DNA of 64,000 nucleotides, from the NCBI RefSeq assembly GCF_963675165.1, contig NC_087384.1, positions 2,502,501 to 2,566,500 on the forward strand, in the 5' to 3' direction. Both the position numbers and the translations under genes were made by a program. Under the pieces are notes generated by a model that was given only the letters and a program-made list of their open reading frames with translations, did no database searches and had not been told where the DNA came from. Every line of letters starts with the position of its first letter. Positions within the stretch are counted from its first letter, which is position 1. This DNA is from Halichondria panicea. Lineage: Eukaryota > Porifera > Demospongiae > Suberitida > Halichondriidae. Shown here piece after piece: positions 48,227-58,993 of the stretch.

Positions 48227-48275
48227 TAGCCTCCTTCACAAGGCCTGGCCGAAGAGCGGCCTGGGATCGAGGCTA
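48227..48275. mobile_element. 49-bp TAGCCTC micro-element with exact 9-bp duplication
   Basis: TAGCCTCCTTCACAAGGCC at one end and GGGATCGAGGCTA at the other, flanked by ccttctctc on both sides (48218-48226 and 48276-48284). It is the reverse-complement relative of the 70-bp element at 44485-44554, sharing the cttcacaaggcct/aggccttgtgaag phrase. Most of it can fold on itself. Confidence 0.8.
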
Positions 48276-49054
48276 CCTTCTCTCTAGCCTCTAACTCTAG
48301 CTAGTCTCGAGGCCAGATTCTGATAAGGAGAGTTTGGCCTCGAGACTATAATTATAAGCTGGAACTATAGGTGTGGCATGAGGGGGCGTTCAGGAATAAC
48401 AGGGCGAGGCCTCAAACATACTTAGCACATGGTGCTTGCAGCTGCACCAGACTGCAGCTGCTCATGCAGCTTTATACCATCACTGACTGCATGCCTGTAC
48501 CCCTGGCCCTGGCAGTGGGCTACCATGTTCCATGTACACCAGCTAGGATCTAGGAGTCAAGAGTCACCTGCATCTGCAGCTTGAAAGAAAAGACAATTGC
48601 AAGTTAGTCAGTGCTCATTGCTAAACTCAACTTATTGCCCAATACTCTCTTTCAGATTTTCTTAAAGAGTAGATAGTACCACCATCTCAAAGAAAAAAGT
48701 TAAGTTCCATTGCATGCTGTTGGCGCATGGCATGTACATGATCCCAAAACTCTCTGAATTCACAGTTTACAAATCACTGCTATACCGTATCGGCGTATAA
48801 CTCCACCATGTACCAGCTTCAAAGAAAAAGGATTTAAGTTATGTTGCTCATTGCTAAATAAATGTGTTTACGTGTTTCTTCCAGCTGCAGATTTTACCGT
48901 ACCTCGGCCCCACAATGTGTACCAGCTAGGAGTTTACTTAACCACCTTCATCGACTTCAAAGAAACGACTTGCAAGTTATGTCAGATTCCATAAAACTAT
49001 ATAGCTAGCTAGAGGGCAACTGTCCCTGGTTTCGACCTTCATCTGTAGCATACT

Positions 49055-49855
49055 GATTTACGAGTTTGTGTCTTCATGTGTCAGTTACACTGGTTTCGAC
49101 TGGTCAACTTCGTCCATGGGGTGATAGCTAGTATACTGATTTACGAGTTTGTGTGTATGTGTCCTCATGTGTCAGTTACACTGGTTTCGACTGGTCAACT
49201 TCGTCCATGGGGTGATAGCTAGCATACTGATTTACGAGTTTGTGTGTATGTGTCCTCACGTGTCAGTTACACTGGTTTCGACTGGTCAACTTCGTCCATG
49301 GGGTGATAGCTAGCATTGTAATTTACCAGTTTGTGTGTATGTGTCCTCATGCGTCAGTTACACTGGTTTCGACTGGTCAACTTCGTCCATGGGGTGATAG
49401 CTAGCATTGTAATTTACGAGTTTGTGTGTATGTGTCCTCATGCATCAGTTACACTGGTTTCGACTGGTCAACTTCGTCCATGGGGTGATAGCTAGCATTG
49501 TAATTTACGAGTTTGTGTGTATGTGTCCTCATGCGTCAGTTACACTGGTTTCGACTGGTCAACTTCGTCGATGGGGTGATAGCTAGCATTGTAATTTACG
49601 AGTTTGTGTGTATGTGTCCTCATGCGTCAGTTACACTGGTTTCGACTGGTCAACTTCGTCCATGGGGTGATAGCTAGCATACTGATTTACGATTTTGTGT
49701 GTATGTGTCCTCACGTGTCAGTTACACTGGTTTCGACTGGTCAACTTCGTCCATGGGGTGATAGCTATAGCATACTGATTTACGAGTTTGTGTGTATATG
49801 TGTCCTCACGTGTCAGTTACACTGGTCAACTTCGTCCATGGGGGTGATAGCTTAT
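49055..49855. repeat. 91-bp minisatellite, about nine copies
   Basis: Units share cagttacactggtttcgact, ggtcaacttcgtccatgggg and tgatagctagcat, repeating every ~91 bp. Copies alternate between two variants (gcatactgatttacgag and gcattgtaatttacgag). Lies inside the CACTG-ended transposon. The 109-codon frame over its end is repeat translation. Confidence 0.9.
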
Positions 49856-50711
49856 ACTATTTACATTTTGCACTACATATGTGTTGGTAACTATAGTGAC
49901 TTCAATCTTTTGTTCTGTAGGGGCTTATTGTGACGAAAATGATCTGAGGGATGTAGCGTTCATGAAACCAAACGAAACGCCTGCAGTTCACTGTACTGGA
50001 ATTTCAAGAAACGCTAAGTGATGAACACTAAAAACAATTTACTGACAGAAGAAATGTATTGTGCTGCATGTCATGTGATCCAGTGATCTTATTCTATCAT
50101 AAACTCATTGTTCTAATACCGTTTGACCTTCTGCATGTGTGTACGTGCGCGAGAAAACAACTAATTAAATGACAAAGGTATAGTGTTAATTTAACAAAGA
50201 AATTCACTTTATAGCAGTGTTAATTCAGCATTCACTTTGCTATTTTGACATAGAAGTACAATAAATTGGTGAAATTCAGATGACATAATACTTTGTTGTT
50301 TTGACATCATTTCTTTGCTTGAATGACAAAACATTGTAGGTTGTTTTACCTTTGTCATTCTAACAAATATTATTCTGTCATTGTGAGATTCATCACCGGG
50401 ACAAACTTTTGTTTGTTAAATTAACAAAAGTGTTTTTGCAGTGCAGAAACCGTTGATGAGCTGTAGCTATTCACTGGTTGAGCACGCGCAGATCCTACAC
50501 TATGGAATGAAACTTAAAATAACACACTCATGCATATCCCGCTATAATTATGATACAACAACAAAACAACCAATACACACACTAGTCGTGACGACAAAGA
50601 GCGAGTGAAAGAGGCGTGAAACTATACTCTACTTGACAAGAAGGACGAGTCCACTTTATACCTCACATAAATTAAAAATCGTGCGGTCCATTACACGGGA
50701 CCTAAATATAA

Positions 50712-51190
50712 TTATGAAAGCACCGTGGATGCTGATGCCTCGATGGGGAGGCATAAAATATGAAGCTATATAGATATATCGATTTTACAATTCAAAAAGT
50801 GGTAAATGATCGACTACGATTGTTGCTAAAAATATGCCAAAAGTTTAAAGTAATGGCTACAGCATGAAACAGCTCAGTGCAGCTTTTTGCAGCTTTTTTC
50901 TCACTCTTGCAGCTACCAATAGCTATAGCGTTTTGGTGCTACTAAGTAGAGTAGCAACACTCCATGGACAAATTTTGCTACGCAACTGTTCTGAAAGGCT
51001 ACAATGGCATTCCAAGTAAGCCCACATAATTATACAACTCGAGAAAGAAACATTATTTTGCAAATCCACATAATTATTGTAATCGCGACTAGAAACTCTT
51101 ACATGCACTCACTGAGCAACTGTAACACTCTACTCACACACACAACACACACTTATAGTCTAAGACTACGTACCATAATTATACCTCGCT
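50712..51190 (-). repeat. Interspersed repeat R upstream of the OAS-like gene
   Basis: Begins attatgaaagcaccgtggat and ends near ataattatacctcgctgc, in reverse orientation to 41868-42360. It ends 500 bp before the OAS-like start codon. I see no certain promoter element in 51191-51689. Confidence 0.6.
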
Positions 51191-51689
51191 GCTGTTATAA
51201 TGACACTAACTGAATACGATGAATGCTCCAAAACGTATGGCAATAATTATTATTGTGTTATAATTATGATGGATTGGCCGGTAGCTATAAAGAGGGCGTG
51301 AGTGACAACATTCCCTGGCAAGCTCACAAATAATAATATTTGGGCAGCTGACCAATTTTGTAACAAGAAGACATTCTACATCTTAAAAGTACAACACAGA
51401 CGTCTAGTTAAACAATGAAAGTTTGAGGAATGTGCGAGTTTGGCAATGAATACGAATGTTTATTGCAGCTCAATAGACAGTTATTATAAGCATGCAGTGC
51501 AAACTTGACGGCTGCATGTACAAGTGTGAGTATAGACAACAGTGTTGCTGGTGTGCATTATTAACTAGATACAGTGTGTTTTACTACGACATTGACAGCT
51601 TTAAAGAAGTTGAGGTTAATAACTGGTCGAAGCGATTATCAAATCAAGAGTTAATATAGCTACGCAGATCAGTTAGCATTGTATACAAA

Positions 51690-54600
51690 ATGGCAGAGAG
51701 GTGCTCACCAGTGGTTGACATGACAATAGAAGAGGCCCTAGAAATAATGGAAGCTATGATGGATCTGCTTAAGGTACGTATATAAGAAATAACTGTTAGT
51801 GAACAAATGTAACCCAAGCAGTTACGTATAAGTATAATATACAAGTTTCACCACACAGATGCATGTCAAGCGCTTTAGCCGATTAAGAATTTGAACACAA
51901 AGCAACTAATTTTAAAGACATTAACTCAGCAATAATGCACAGAAACTTTTGAGATTATTCTATAGCACAAACTGACTTCTTACCTCTAATAGATAATTAT
52001 AGTTATCGTACACGATATAATATATAACGTATAGCGCAAAATTTTCGAGGTTGTCGTGCACGAAATCTATAATGTGTAAATATTAAAGGCGTGGCTTCCA
52101 GTAACCAATCAACCCACGAACGTTATGCAACGAAATGCTTTTAGAGGCCTTTCTACAAAAGAATATAGTGCCTCGAACATTTTGCACTATATATACAGGT
52201 ATACTGAAATAAATTTTATGTTAGTGACCATTTTCAGCAAAAGTTGCCTGTAAGGTGCGGCCTACGAGTACCGGAGATAGTACTAGGAGGGTCGCTAGGC
52301 ACAAGGACAGAGTTACCAGAACAATACGATGCTGACATCATCATATACTCACCAGGTATATATATACCATGCAGAGGCTTATTACCATAACCACCTGTTT
52401 TTTCAAGCAGTTAAAAGAGTTTTGTCGACAATTTAACTCTGCATATCTAGCTACATTTCAACACTAACCCTCTCACAGACATCACAATTAAGGAGGTGAT
52501 AAGGAATGGCTATGGACTCTGGCTAAACCAGATCAATCAGTTAATGCACTCGGAGAAAGACCTAGCTGAGGGGTTCGAATTCCATGCCCTCACAGACAAG
52601 GGGTTGCAATTCACATTTGAGGGGATTGAGATTGAGATTATGGTCAGTCCAAATTGGAGAAAGCCAGCTGACTTCTACACCTTCCTAGAGACTTTGAGAC
52701 CAGCACACAGAAAATTGTGAGTTGGTACTAATTGGCAGGTAATTTATTATTACGCTTTGGTCTGTCTTTGTATAGGTTTACTCAGTGTGCTGCAAAATGG
52801 CAGATCCAGTTTCTAAAAAATCAAGCTACTCGGGTGAGAAAGAGACCGTTTACTATACTATAGGTGTCTTATAATTATGTGAAAGTATAGGAGACGTTTT
52901 AGTCTTGCTTACAAGCATGATTATGAGAAAGCAGTTCTGCCATTACAGATAATTTCATTAATACATAAAAAAAGTATCATCACTATGATTATAATAAAAT
53001 TAATGCAGTGTGAGTTTTGTTGTTTATCCCATTTAGAGAGGTAATTTTTGTCGTGAGTTCATTCGTCGAGCAAAGGCATGGCGTGCGCTCAAGTGGAGGC
53101 AGTGTACGGGGGGACGAGGGAGGCCCTCCTCCTATCTGCTCTCCCTCCTGGTCATCCACGCCTACGAGAATGCTCACAAGACACTGGGCGTGTTCTCCAC
53201 ACTCAGTCCAGAGACACTAGCACAACAGTGAGTGGGCGGGTAGAGAGGTAACCAAGGGGTACAATGGGCACAATGTACATCAATGAGTGGGTGAATAAGG
53301 GAGGTATATATAGCTAAGTACATGCATGCATGTACAGTTAGTGGGCAGGTAAGGAAGTAACTATATAATAGTTAGACACTGTTTAGGAAGTTTCTACATG
53401 ATTTAGAAGCCCAAAGGGCTGGTTGTAGTATCCCGAACGCAGTGAGGGTTCTACTTAGCCCTGAGGACTTCTAAATCATGTGGAAACTTCCTAAACAGTG
53501 TCTAAGCATTTTAGATCATAGCAACCATGAGTATTTAGCCAATCAGATTTGAATGTTCTTATCTAATCTTTGCTACATGATTTTCTAAGTGAAGTACATG
53601 ATTTTCTATTGAAGTACATGATTTTCTATTGAAGTACATGATTTTCTAAATTGGATAGAACATTTCCTCTAACCAATCAGATTGCAGTATTTATGACAAA
53701 CATGATCTAAGAGAGCATAGTATATATATAGGCCTAGCTAATAATTACATAAATCGAAAACATACTACTGTATAATATATATATATACAACATAATTATA
53801 TACATTGCCTATAAATTATATTTCTGCAACTTTAAGTGCTATAATTATAGCTGATTACTAAAAAGTATTAATAAATGAACAAATTGTTTATACAATGTAC
53901 ATATGGTAGCAATCACTGATTTGCACCAACTGTAATGAAATTACTTGCAGTGCCACAGAAGAGCTAAAGAGTATTGTATACAACTGTGACAAAGTCAAGT
54001 GAGTTATAGCCGGTTATTCATTTAACATAAAGGCGACAAGCTGTTGCTATAACAGTATATAAAGTGGAACCTCGGCTACTCGACTTGTCATATTTTCACC
54101 ACGATATAATCATGTTTAACTAATAATCAGAAAATGAGCGAGTCCATTAAATGTGCATGCGCATTATATCTGTTACCATGCTGCATGCACCATGCATGGA
54201 GACATATTTTCTGCGCATGTGCAGACGACCACATACACTAAATTTGCACTGCTGTTTGTTAAGTGGGTAGATAAAGGCGTGGTTTATCCATTCGATTATC
54301 CGGTATATAATTATTCAGATATCTGGCCTGCCTCTGGAAATTAAGGTGTCTGGATAATCAAGTGAAGTACAACCTGTGCCTTAATCTTATAAGTGAACCA
54401 AGCTCTTTTCTACAGTAAAATTTGTAGACGTTTGCCTTGGCTAGTTATTGTAGCAGGATAGACTCACTTAATCAAATTGATAATCATTGCACAACTGAAC
54501 TTTACATAAGATCAACTGCTGTTACATAGTTCCTATGACATCATACATGACATCATACACTGTTATATTATAAATAGTACCAACTGTCACAAAATTAATC

Positions 54601-54870
54601 CCCCCCCCACGCACGCACGCACACACACACATACACACATGCAGCATATACTGGGAGCAGTGCTACGCTATGAAGCAGTACCCTACCCTAGTTCCCCCGA
54701 GGGCACCTCGCATCATTGACCCGGCTAACCCCACACATAATCTGTACCTTACAGGGCTCGCAAATTTTGAGCCCTACAAAAGGTGTGGAGAATACGACAC
54801 TGGGACGGGGGATTGGAGTTCTCTAATCAGAAACATTGGAACGCTAGACTTAAGTAAACCAGTAGAATGA
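51690..54870 (+). CDS. OAS: 2'-5'-oligoadenylate synthetase-like nucleotidyltransferase
   Basis: Seven exons (51690-51773, 52238-52355, 52479-52716, 52776-52833, 53037-53227, 53951-53998, 54645-54870) join in phase to 320 residues, near the one-domain OAS length. OAS enzymes polymerise ATP into 2'-5'-linked oligoadenylates; vertebrate members need dsRNA, and described sponge ones are reported to work without it. Visible signatures: the nucleotidyltransferase loop LGGSLGTRT (Gly45-Ser47), YDADIII with Asp59 and Asp61 as metal ligands, REFIRRAKAWR, then SSYLLSLLVIHAYE and RIIDPANPTHNLY of the OAS C-terminal domain. The third ligand position reads EIEIMV, so Glu120 (or Glu118) stands where an Asp is usual. 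No CFK tetramer motif, signal peptide or membrane segment, so cytosolic. The start is the first ATG before a GTACGT donor. Confidence 0.88.
52028..52201. mobile_element. GCGAAATTTTCG-type MITE in OAS-like intron 1
   Basis: Starts cgtatagcgcaaaattttcg and ends cattttgcactatatata. It ends about 36 bp before the exon 2 acceptor. Same family as 22973-23181. Confidence 0.65.
53371..53505. mobile_element. Foldback hairpin in OAS-like intron 5
   Basis: Arms gacactgtttaggaagtttc and gaaacttcctaaacagtgtc pair, with further pairing inward through the atgattta/taaatcat tracts. The middle (gtatcccgaacgcagtgagg) resembles 56205-56225 near another cggg/cccg repeat. Followed by a three-copy tandem of gaagtacatgattttctatt at ~53590-53645. 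Confidence 0.7.
54601..54644. repeat. C-run and CA microsatellite forming the exon 7 acceptor
   Basis: Nine Cs, then acgcacgcacgcacacacac, then atacacacatgcag directly before exon 7 of the OAS-like gene. The usual polypyrimidine tract is replaced by this simple repeat. Confidence 0.8.
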
Positions 54871-55599
54871 ATATAATTATCACAGCGTAATTGTGTCTAT
54901 AACTATTCTATCGAAAAAATTAACATGCGAATAGGGGCGTTTCACCATGCAGTATACGTGGGTGTGATTTCAATATAGAAAATATTAGCCTGCATGGGGG
55001 GGGCCAGACCTTTTCTCAGAGGGGGGAGCGGCCGAGGGGCAAGAGAAGAAAAGGTCTGTAGACTCTTGCAGCAGTCCATGTACACCTACATGCTCTTGGA
55101 ATGTCAATAATAATTAGTTAAAACTTGTGATATTGGAGGTTGTAAAGAAGGAGTAGATATAGCAATACTCTCATTTCGTATTCAAGAGGCAATACTCGCA
55201 TTTATTTGGGTTAAAAATCACAAGACATAGGATATGCATTTCATTGGCTCTGGCCACATTCTGCTAGAGCACACGGAAATGCTGCAAGAGTATCCAGACC
55301 TAATCCTATAGGGCTCACGAGGACAATGGCATGATAATTATAAACAGATATAATTATAATTATATATAATCATTATCTATCTACATATTCACCTACAACG
55401 TAAATACATGCAAGAGACTGAGTCGAGTCGCAGCCAGTAGGCTACTCAGTGGCTGCGAGTAGCTAGCTATAGCGAGTTTAAGAGTATGGTAAAGTCAAAA
55501 CTAACATTTAGTAACGAGTATTAAGCTTATATATAGATCTACATATACAGTATACAGTGTGAAGGCATGATCTCAGTCATGGAATAATAGTATAAATTG

Positions 55600-55758
55600 T
55601 CAGTACAGTTTGATCCCTAAAAACTCCATTCCATTCAATACCAGATGACATCCGCCGCCGTTCTTCAGAAACTTGTCAGACACTGAGTGGCTATATAGGT
55701 ATCCACCATGGAATGACTGGACAAGAGCCAGGAGAATCAGAGCTTTCATGAGCTTCAT
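55600..55758 (-). CDS. Hypothetical short secreted peptide
   Basis: A 52-codon frame starts MKLMKALILLALVQSFHGG, a good signal-peptide shape (Lys, hydrophobic core ALILLALV, small residues), and continues to a short tail with one Cys, ending LGIKLY. It might be the first exon of a longer secreted protein read through a donor, or complete. The start lies inside the 9-bp target duplication of the micro-element at 55760-55812, whose insertion left a copy of the ATG context on each side. No homologue recognised. Confidence 0.35.
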   Translation of the reverse strand: MKLMKALILLALVQSFHGGYLYSHSVSDKFLKNGGGCHLVLNGMEFLGIKLY

Positions 55759-55759
55759 G

Positions 55760-55812
55760 TAGACTCGCAAGCCGTCACTGTTCACCTGCAACAGTGACGG
55801 CTTGCGAGTCTA
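55760..55812. mobile_element. 53-bp TAGACTCG hairpin element
   Basis: TAGACTCGCAAGCCGTCACT and its complement form 23-bp perfect arms around a 7-bp loop, flanked by agcttcatg on both sides (55751-55759 and 55813-55821). Same ends as the element at 45355-45597. Nothing but terminal repeats remains. Confidence 0.85.
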
Positions 55813-56829
55813 AGCTTCATGAGCATGCACGGGAAGCCATCTTTGAGCAATATAAAGTGAGTGAAGTATATCGAAATATCAAAGTTTGTATTCTTCTGAC
55901 AAGAAACAAGAGCAGTGGATAGCAGATTGTATGAATGGCAGAGCAAACAGCATGATCACCAATTGTAAGGAATTGTATTTGAAGGTACATCTGGAACACA
56001 GTGAAACAATAAAACAAGCTATATATATAGAGGCTCCATGGTGGACAAAGTAGAAACACACAAAGTTACATGCAGCTATAAAAATGTTTAAGATTAAGGT
56101 CTATAAAATTATAATTATAATTATATAGACTAGAAATTAAAATAGTTATATACTGTTTCAGATGTGTCTACGGGATTTAGAATGTCATGCAAAGGCACTG
56201 CTGTAGTACCCCGAGCGTAGTGAGTGTATTAAAAGTGCCTGGCTCTATAAAAATGTAGCAAAAGTCAAAAAAATCAGCACCCCCCTAAATGTCTCTAGCT
56301 AAGGTAAGCTTTCACTAGACTGAAAAATGAACTCTCCACTATAGCGAAGGTTAATCGCACTGTCCACTAGCTAAGGTCAACTCTCTACTATCGAAGGTCA
56401 TCGTATACTGTCCGCTAGTAAAGGTTAATCGTACTCTCTGGGCCACTGTACAATACAAATTCGATTCACAACGTAGATATACACAAGCTGATTCGAAGGG
56501 AAAAAGCATGAGCGTACAAAAGTGACAAGACAGTGGAACCCAATGAGCCAAACTCCTATATTTCATCTCCTTGCTAGCACACTCCAAGAGTATCACGGGG
56601 ACTGTGGGGAAAGTTCAGCTGTTTTTACAAAGTGTGAGGACAGGTATAATTATGGCCTCTTCTTAGAGTTTATAATTATAATCAATAGTGTACATGAACT
56701 GCATGTGTACCAAAAATCACCACTAGCCTATAACCTATGTCCTATAACCTATGTCATTTTTCAGTTGTGTGCTGTGTTTATGTCTACGTCTAAATTTTGT
56801 CTACGTCCCATTTTTTGGAAAAAAATCAG

Positions 56830-57060
56830 ACACCTGATGCCTGGCCATGCTGGAAAAGACAGTTTGAACAATTTCGAGAAGCATCAGGCCTTGCAGGAGA
56901 GTCACAGTCGAAACAAGTCAATACATTTTAGGAGAAGAAGCGGAGTCAGTCCTAGTGTTCACTAATAATACTGCTGAGGAGCGAAGACAGTATGCTGCAG
57001 TAGTGGAAAAATGTGAGGAATTTTTCCAAGTACGCAAGAACATCATTCACGAGTACACAT
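56830..57060 (+). pseudogene. Relic of a Ty3/gypsy-type gag region
   Basis: Two adjoining frames, offset by one base near 56930, carry the pattern W-P-x-W-K-R-Q-F-E-x-F-R, QVNTF, GEEAE, and a later region ending VRKNIIHE. This order is typical of gag-like proteins of metazoan gypsy retrotransposons. It is frameshifted and missing the segment around the shift, and no protease, reverse transcriptase, integrase or LTR is seen nearby. A dead fragment. Confidence 0.5.
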
Positions 57061-57129
57061 TTTTGCGATTTTACTCTCATTCGCAGAATTAGCAGAAATT
57101 AATACCCAATTTTATGCCACCTTTAAGTA

Positions 57130-57501
57130 CAGTATAGAACCTAGCTAATCTGGACCCTTTTTAAAGTTCGGAGACTGGACAAAAATAATATTAAACTGAA
57201 AAGAAGAGGGCTGTATAGAATAGACTACTGCACATGCGCACTTTATTAATAAACTGCTCAATACCTCACTGAATACAATGGCTATACTGCAAAGAAAACG
57301 AAAAGAGCTCACAAGACTCGCTGTATATTAAAAATTTGAGATAGAATTAGCTAGCAGCTTTCCTTCTGGCCACAGTAATATTACATGCATGCATGTGCAT
57401 GTGAGTGTTCTTTGTTAATGATACTTAATGACATCCAAAATTTTCATGTATATTTGAATGGGGGTTTAGTCCCGCTTATTCGGATTAGCGAGGTTCTACT
57501 G
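57130..57501. mobile_element. pogo/Tc1-like MITE, diverged copy
   Basis: Ends CAGTATAGAACCTAGCTAAT and attagcgaggttctactg, with TA on each side. Older and more mutated than 38468-38852. Internally shares gctagcagctttccttctgg with the other copies. Confidence 0.75.
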
Positions 57502-57688
57502 TATATATACAGTCCTTTATAGTGCTTTATTTTCGAGGAGCACAATTTTTAAGGTTCGAAGCCAATCCACGGAAACTGTATTTTAGTTCCTCAAAAGTAA
57601 AGTACCTTACATTATTGAAACAATAATTGATATGAAGCACTATAATGATGACATACATATACCTTGCATGCACTATTACGCTTAATAG

Positions 57689-57883
57689 TCCAGAGCTAAA
57701 GACTCTGGGCTAAAGATGATCCGAGAGAAGTACTCTCACCTCCTTCCTGCTCCGTGGTGGCCGGCCAATCCCACCAACAATGTGTACGTCAGTGGCATGT
57801 CTGGTCGGAGGAAGGACAAAGGATGGCAGGAATTCGCTATGAAGGTGGACAACATTGACCTCACCATAGACGTCCAGCAGCAG
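57689..57883 (+). CDS. OAS-like C-terminal exon, partial, truncated by gap
   Basis: Open reading after an AG near 57687-57688 includes a Lys-x-Tyr-Ser-His segment, then PANPTNNVYVSG, matching DPANPTHNLYLTG of the gene at 51690-54870, and a closing WQEFAMKV...IDLTIDV like that gene's WSSLIRNIGTLDL. This is the OAS C-terminal tail. The sequence enters 200 Ns immediately, so the stop is not seen. No nucleotidyltransferase exons for it were found between 54871 and 57688, which holds transposons, so it may be a partial duplicate rather than a whole gene. Confidence 0.6.
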
Positions 57884-58083
57884 NNNNNNNNNNNNNNNNN
57901 NNNNNNNNNNNNNNNNNNNNNNNNNNNNNNNNNNNNNNNNNNNNNNNNNNNNNNNNNNNNNNNNNNNNNNNNNNNNNNNNNNNNNNNNNNNNNNNNNNNN
58001 NNNNNNNNNNNNNNNNNNNNNNNNNNNNNNNNNNNNNNNNNNNNNNNNNNNNNNNNNNNNNNNNNNNNNNNNNNNNNNNNNNN
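57884..58083. other. Assembly gap of 200 N
   Basis: Run of exactly 200 undetermined bases, probably a placeholder of unknown true length. Open frames drawn through it on either strand have no meaning. Confidence 0.99.
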
Positions 58084-58686
58084 TGCTTGGTAAGCGTGCA
58101 AAGACGGAGATAAATGTCTCACTGACGATTATCGATACATTCGGCAGCTCATTTCTCATGACCACCATTCCGTCCGCAAGCAAGTTATTCATTCCAAATT
58201 TTGGGGAGCTGTTACTTTCTTACCCATCTGTAGATCCATGTAGTTAGTTTTGTGCAAAATTGTCTTGTGCTTCGTGCAATAGCCGCCGATTATAGGTGTC
58301 TGGCGAAGATAGGTTACTTACTCTAGTACATGTAGTTGCATGCCCTCTTCTCTTCATACGCCCTTGGTGCAACCTCATATACCTGTACCAATATTAATTT
58401 TTGTGATTGTCTCAATTAAAATGTCAATTTTCAAATTCATTAAATATTACTCAGAATGCACCAGCAAGCACCATTCAAAAAAAATTTCCCGGGAGAGGAC
58501 CCCCGGACCCCCTTTATGGGTCCGGCCTGACCACTTCATATTTGCTTCTAGCAGTGAAAGAAGAGGGAAAGAGACACAATCAACAGTGCATTGGTACATG
58601 GTAATAGTAAGGAGAATGTGCAGAGCTAGTGGTATTGGATACTTGTTTCACAGTAGATATAAAATCATCAGAGGATGCTTAGTTCC

Positions 58687-58993
58687 TAGTTGGGCGGAGC
58701 CCGACCGTCCCTGACGGGAGGTCGGGTTGCAAGCCTATCTGGGATTTGTTCTAGCGCCCTATCAGATTGCAGCACTTTTCACGTGGCTTGGTTACACTTC
58801 CGCTTGCATCTCAGTTGCAAAACCGCATGCAGTATTGCTGTGCCATCCTGTGGCTTACACGTCATCAAGTCGGTTAACACCCAATTGAGAATACTAATAT
58901 TCATAGCAGTACTACATAATGCGCAGAACAAATTCCAGATAGGAGGCTTGCAACCCGACCTCCCGTCAGGGACGGTCGGGCTCCGCCCAACTA
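58687..58993. mobile_element. TAGTTGGGCGGAGC...CTA MULE-type MITE, 307 bp
   Basis: About 50-bp inverted ends start TAGTTGGGCGGAGCCCGACC and include cctgacgggaggtcgggttg. cttagttcc flanks both sides (58678-58686 and 58994-59002). Related ends at 60501-61524. Confidence 0.9.

Larger units (their letters stand above)
47669..50443. mobile_element. CACTG-ended (CACTA/EnSpm-like) element, 2775 bp
   Basis: Inverted ends CACTGCAAAAACACTTTTGT at left and its complement at right (acaaaagtgtttttgcagtg). ca flanks both ends (47667-47668 and 50444-50445), a short duplication fitting EnSpm/CACTA. Subterminal zones at both ends are full of TTTGTCATT/ACAAA-type motifs, typical of transposase-binding subterminal repeats. 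The interior holds a micro-element at 48227-48275 and a 91-bp minisatellite; no transposase gene is seen, so it is non-autonomous. Confidence 0.75.
47131..50494 (-). pseudogene. ANK-ZU5-UPA-Death gene copy C, Death-exon relic
   Basis: Death-exon pieces are at 50446-50494 and 47346-47668, and the terminal exon (gag ctg tga) is at 47131-47139. The reading keeps NVELYVDALELTPGEQTDV and YIAMIKCLK, then shifts frame where the intact copy reads into its LWK-like helix and TFR segment. A 2775-bp transposon splits the exon (47669-50443), and the tract near 50460 has lost the frame. Homology continues upstream to about 50690 in the preceding intron and then ends, so only the 3' end of a third tandem gene survives. 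Confidence 0.8.

Noticed and set aside
48301-48347. TAGTCTCGAGGCC...CGAGACTA inverted repeat as another micro-element
   Set aside because: Ends fit the family, but the 9-bp flanks do not match, so it is not called as an insertion.
49604-49933. 109-codon frame at 49.6 kb
   Set aside because: Mostly a reading through the 91-bp minisatellite inside a transposon.
56522-56965. 147-codon plus-strand frame
   Set aside because: No domain, and its last third lies over the gag-like relic in a different phase.
57710-58192. Long frames on both strands through 57.9-58.1 kb
   Set aside because: They cross 200 undetermined bases; only the OAS-like part on the plus strand has support.
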